Source: Actinomycetota bacterium (GTDB taxonomy: Bacteria; Actinomycetota; Humimicrobiia; Humimicrobiales; Humimicrobiaceae). Taken from it: a stretch of DNA of 8,608 nucleotides. The stretch is taken from NCBI GenBank assembly GCA_016870675.1, contig VGAU01000061.1:1-8608 (forward strand), written 5' to 3'. The notes under the pieces are model-generated. The model ran no database searches and had not been told where the DNA came from. It saw nothing but the letters and a program-made list of their open reading frames with translations. Shown here piece after piece: positions 6,977 through 8,608 of this stretch (position 1 is its first letter; each line of letters begins with the position of its first letter). The translations under genes and the position numbers were made by a program.

Positions 6977-6983
6977 GAAGGGA
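6977..6983 (+). promoter_or_regulatory. Ribosome binding site supporting the TTG start of leuC
   Basis: GAAGGGA lies 11 nt upstream of the TTG at 6995. There is no in-frame ATG until residue 105 (MGIEHALL), well inside the conserved enzyme. The site together with the protein alignment therefore fixes TTG as the start. Confidence 0.6.
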
Positions 6984-6994
6984 ACTTTATAAAG

Positions 6995-8272
6995 TTGAGC
7001 GATAAAAATAAACCGCAAACAATAGCGCAGAAAATACTCGCCTATCACTGCGGCAGGGATTATGTTTCTGAAGGTGAAATAGTAAATGCAGATGTAGATA
7101 TTGTTCTCGGAAACGATATCACTCTGCCTATTGCAATTGAGGAATTTGATAAAATTGGTACTGGCAGAGTTTTTGATAAGGAAAAAGTAGTTGTAGTACC
7201 TGATCATTTTGCTCCTAATAAGGATATAAAATCAGCGCAGCAGTGTAAATTTATCAGGGAATTTGCCAGGAAGCAGGATATTAAAAATTATTTTGAAGTT
7301 GGAAAAATGGGTATCGAGCACGCGCTGCTTCCTGAACTGGGCCTGGTACTTCCGGGCAACCTGGTGGTAGGGGCGGATTCTCACACCTGTACCTATGGTG
7401 CTCTGGGGGCAGCTTCAGCAGGCGTTGGGAGCACAGATGTAGCTGTTGCAATGGCTACCGGGAAGCTCTGGTTCATGGTGCCCAAAACGATAAAATTCAT
7501 CTACAGCGGCAGTTTAAAGAAATTGATAACAGGCAAGGACTTAATACTTTATACCATAGGTTTAATAGGAGTGGACGGCGCGCTTTACAAATCTATGGAG
7601 TTCAGCGGTCCGGCTGTAAGTAAACTGTCTATGGATTCCAGACTCACAATGTCCAATATGGCTATAGAGGCAGGCGGAAAATTTGGAATATTTGAAGTTG
7701 ACGGGATAACCGAAGAGTTCTTAAAGTCAAGGTCTAACGGAGATTATAAAATATTTAAAAGTGATCCTGATGCGGAGTATGAAAAAATATATAATATAGA
7801 CTGCTCAAGTATAGAATTGCAGGTAGCAGCTCCTCATCTTCCATCAAATGCAAGAAATGCCAGGGATTTATCCAATGTTACCATAGATCAGGTAGTAATA
7901 GGTTCCTGTACCAACGGAAGGATGGAGGATTTAAGGATTGCAGCAGAAATTTTAAATGGCAGGAAAGTAGACGAAAACATAAGGACCATAATAATTCCTG
8001 CCACTCAAAACATATATCTTGAGGCATTAAAAAAAGGCTATATCGAAATTTTTATAAATTCAGGCTGTGTGGTCAGTACTCCAACCTGCGGACCCTGTCT
8101 GGGAGGCCATATGGGCGTACTGGCGGAAGGCGAAAGGGCTGTATCTACAACTAATAGAAATTTTGTAGGCAGGATGGGCCATCCAAAAAGTGAGGTATAC
8201 TTAAGCGGTCCGGCTGTAGCCGCTGCATCTGCAGTAGCAGGCAGAATAGCCACCCCGGAGGAGGTTATGTAA
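6995..8272 (+). CDS. leuC: 3-isopropylmalate dehydratase, large subunit
   Basis: The 425-residue protein is an aconitase-family large subunit of the shorter type (about 420 residues) found in archaea and many anaerobic bacteria. With LeuD it isomerises 2-isopropylmalate to 3-isopropylmalate. It starts with TIAQKILAYHCGRD and has VDIVLGNDIT (34-43), DHFAPNKDIKSA (70-81) and the family signature VGADSHTCTYGALG (125-138). The three [4Fe-4S] ligands are Cys305 (GSCTNGR), Cys365 and Cys368 (PTCGPCLGGH). The start is a TTG with GAAGGGA upstream. The neighbours leuA and leuD support 2-isopropylmalate as substrate; the family also contains homoaconitases and methylmalate-type isomerases that sequence alone separates poorly. 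A 15-bp sequence encoding SGPAV appears twice, exactly 600 bp apart, and at the second site SGPAV stands where ASPA(T/V) is usual. The TAA overlaps the leuD ATG by one base. Confidence 0.95.
   Translation: MSDKNKPQTIAQKILAYHCGRDYVSEGEIVNADVDIVLGNDITLPIAIEEFDKIGTGRVFDKEKVVVVPDHFAPNKDIKSAQQCKFIREFARKQDIKNYFEVGKMGIEHALLPELGLVLPGNLVVGADSHTCTYGALGAASAGVGSTDVAVAMATGKLWFMVPKTIKFIYSGSLKKLITGKDLILYTIGLIGVDGALYKSMEFSGPAVSKLSMDSRLTMSNMAIEAGGKFGIFEVDGITEEFLKSRSNGDYKIFKSDPDAEYEKIYNIDCSSIELQVAAPHLPSNARNARDLSNVTIDQVVIGSCTNGRMEDLRIAAEILNGRKVDENIRTIIIPATQNIYLEALKKGYIEIFINSGCVVSTPTCGPCLGGHMGVLAEGERAVSTTNRNFVGRMGHPKSEVYLSGPAVAAASAVAGRIATPEEVM
8257..8264 (+). promoter_or_regulatory. Strong Shine-Dalgarno for leuD inside the leuC end
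   Basis: GGAGGAGG lies within the last codons of leuC (encoding Pro-Glu-Glu-Val), 7 nt before the leuD ATG at 8272. It is the best ribosome site in the window. It supports the overlapping start, where the final A of the leuC TAA is the first A of the leuD ATG. Confidence 0.8.
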
Positions 8273-8608
8273 TGATAATAAGGGAAAGAGTAATAAAATA
8301 TGGGGATAATGTTAATACTGATGTAATAATACCGGCAAGATACCTCAATACTACCGATGATAGAGAGCTTGCCTCGCACTGCTTTGAAGATCTGGATAAG
8401 GATTTTAAGGAGAAGGTAAAGGAAAGAAAAATAATAGTTGCAGGCAATAATTTCGGCTGCGGTTCCTCAAGGGAACATGCACCGTTATCTATCAAAGCCA
8501 GTGGAGTAAAGGCTATAATTGCCAGCTCATTTGCCCGCATATTTTTTAGAAATGCTATAAATATAGGGCTTCCGGTTATAGCAAGCATCGAGGCTAGTAA
8601 TTTTATAC
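8272..8608 (+). CDS. leuD: 3-isopropylmalate dehydratase, small subunit (3' truncated by window)
   Basis: The open frame from the ATG at 8272 runs to the window end without a stop, giving 112 residues of an expected 160-170. It begins MIIRERVIKYGDNVNTDVI with the IIPARYLNTTD segment and contains NNFGCGSSREHAP (about residues 60-72), the hallmark swivel-domain motif whose Ser/Arg contact substrate in aconitase-family enzymes. The later SGVKAIIASSFARIFFRNAINIGLP region is also typical. It is the short LeuD type that pairs with the short LeuC upstream. The YLNTT loop sits where this family varies with substrate; here it resembles bacterial isopropylmalate isomerases (from memory). The one-base stop/start overlap with leuC suggests translational coupling and equal subunit output. 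The start is one base before the end of leuC. Confidence 0.95.
   Translation, partial: MIIRERVIKYGDNVNTDVIIPARYLNTTDDRELASHCFEDLDKDFKEKVKERKIIVAGNNFGCGSSREHAPLSIKASGVKAIIASSFARIFFRNAINIGLPVIASIEASNFI

Noticed and set aside
8265..8588. 107-residue minus-strand open frame at the right end
   Set aside because: The plus-strand frame from 8272 clearly encodes LeuD with FGCGSSREHAP, so the antisense frame is a shadow.

Overview
This window is one stretch of a branched-chain amino acid biosynthesis locus, all on the + strand, with a serine-biosynthesis pair embedded in it. The DNA is AT-rich, with heavy use of ATA for isoleucine and AGA/AGG for arginine, and the intergenic gaps are very AT-rich. 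This suggests a low-GC, probably anaerobic bacterium (Firmicutes-like or an uncultured candidate lineage). No rRNA, tRNA or marker gene is present to settle the taxonomy, so that is inference only.

Layout: the 3' end of ilvD (dihydroxy-acid dehydratase, 2-163); a 111-bp gap with a -10-like TATAAT, an 8-bp dyad and a 12-bp direct repeat; ilvB (acetohydroxyacid synthase large subunit); ilvN (its ACT regulatory subunit); a class V PLP aminotransferase of the serine-pyruvate/alanine-glyoxylate type; serA (long, ACT-containing phosphoglycerate dehydrogenase); leuA (2-isopropylmalate synthase); leuC (TTG start); and leuD, which overlaps the leuC stop by one base and is cut by the window end. Gaps between genes are 111, 18, 48, 26, 61, 105 and -1 bp. 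None exceeds 300 bp, and I see no convincing rho-independent terminator, so most or all of it may be co-transcribed.

Functionally, IlvBN makes acetolactate from pyruvate (and acetohydroxybutyrate from 2-oxobutyrate), and IlvD makes the 2-oxo acids. LeuA takes 2-oxoisovalerate plus acetyl-CoA towards leucine, and LeuCD isomerises 2-isopropylmalate. SerA plus the aminotransferase plausibly supply phosphoserine from 3-phosphoglycerate. ilvC, leuB, ilvE and serB are not in the window. ilvC is notably absent from its common place after ilvN, where the serine pair sits instead.

Nothing here looks like a new defence, mobile or RNA system. The points worth a second look are small: a Met where LeuA enzymes usually have a catalytic-site Glu, a perfect 15-bp tandem duplication at the 3' end of ilvB, non-consensus residues at herbicide-contact positions of IlvB, an exact 15-bp repeat 600 bp apart inside leuC, and a dyad/direct-repeat arrangement upstream of ilvB.
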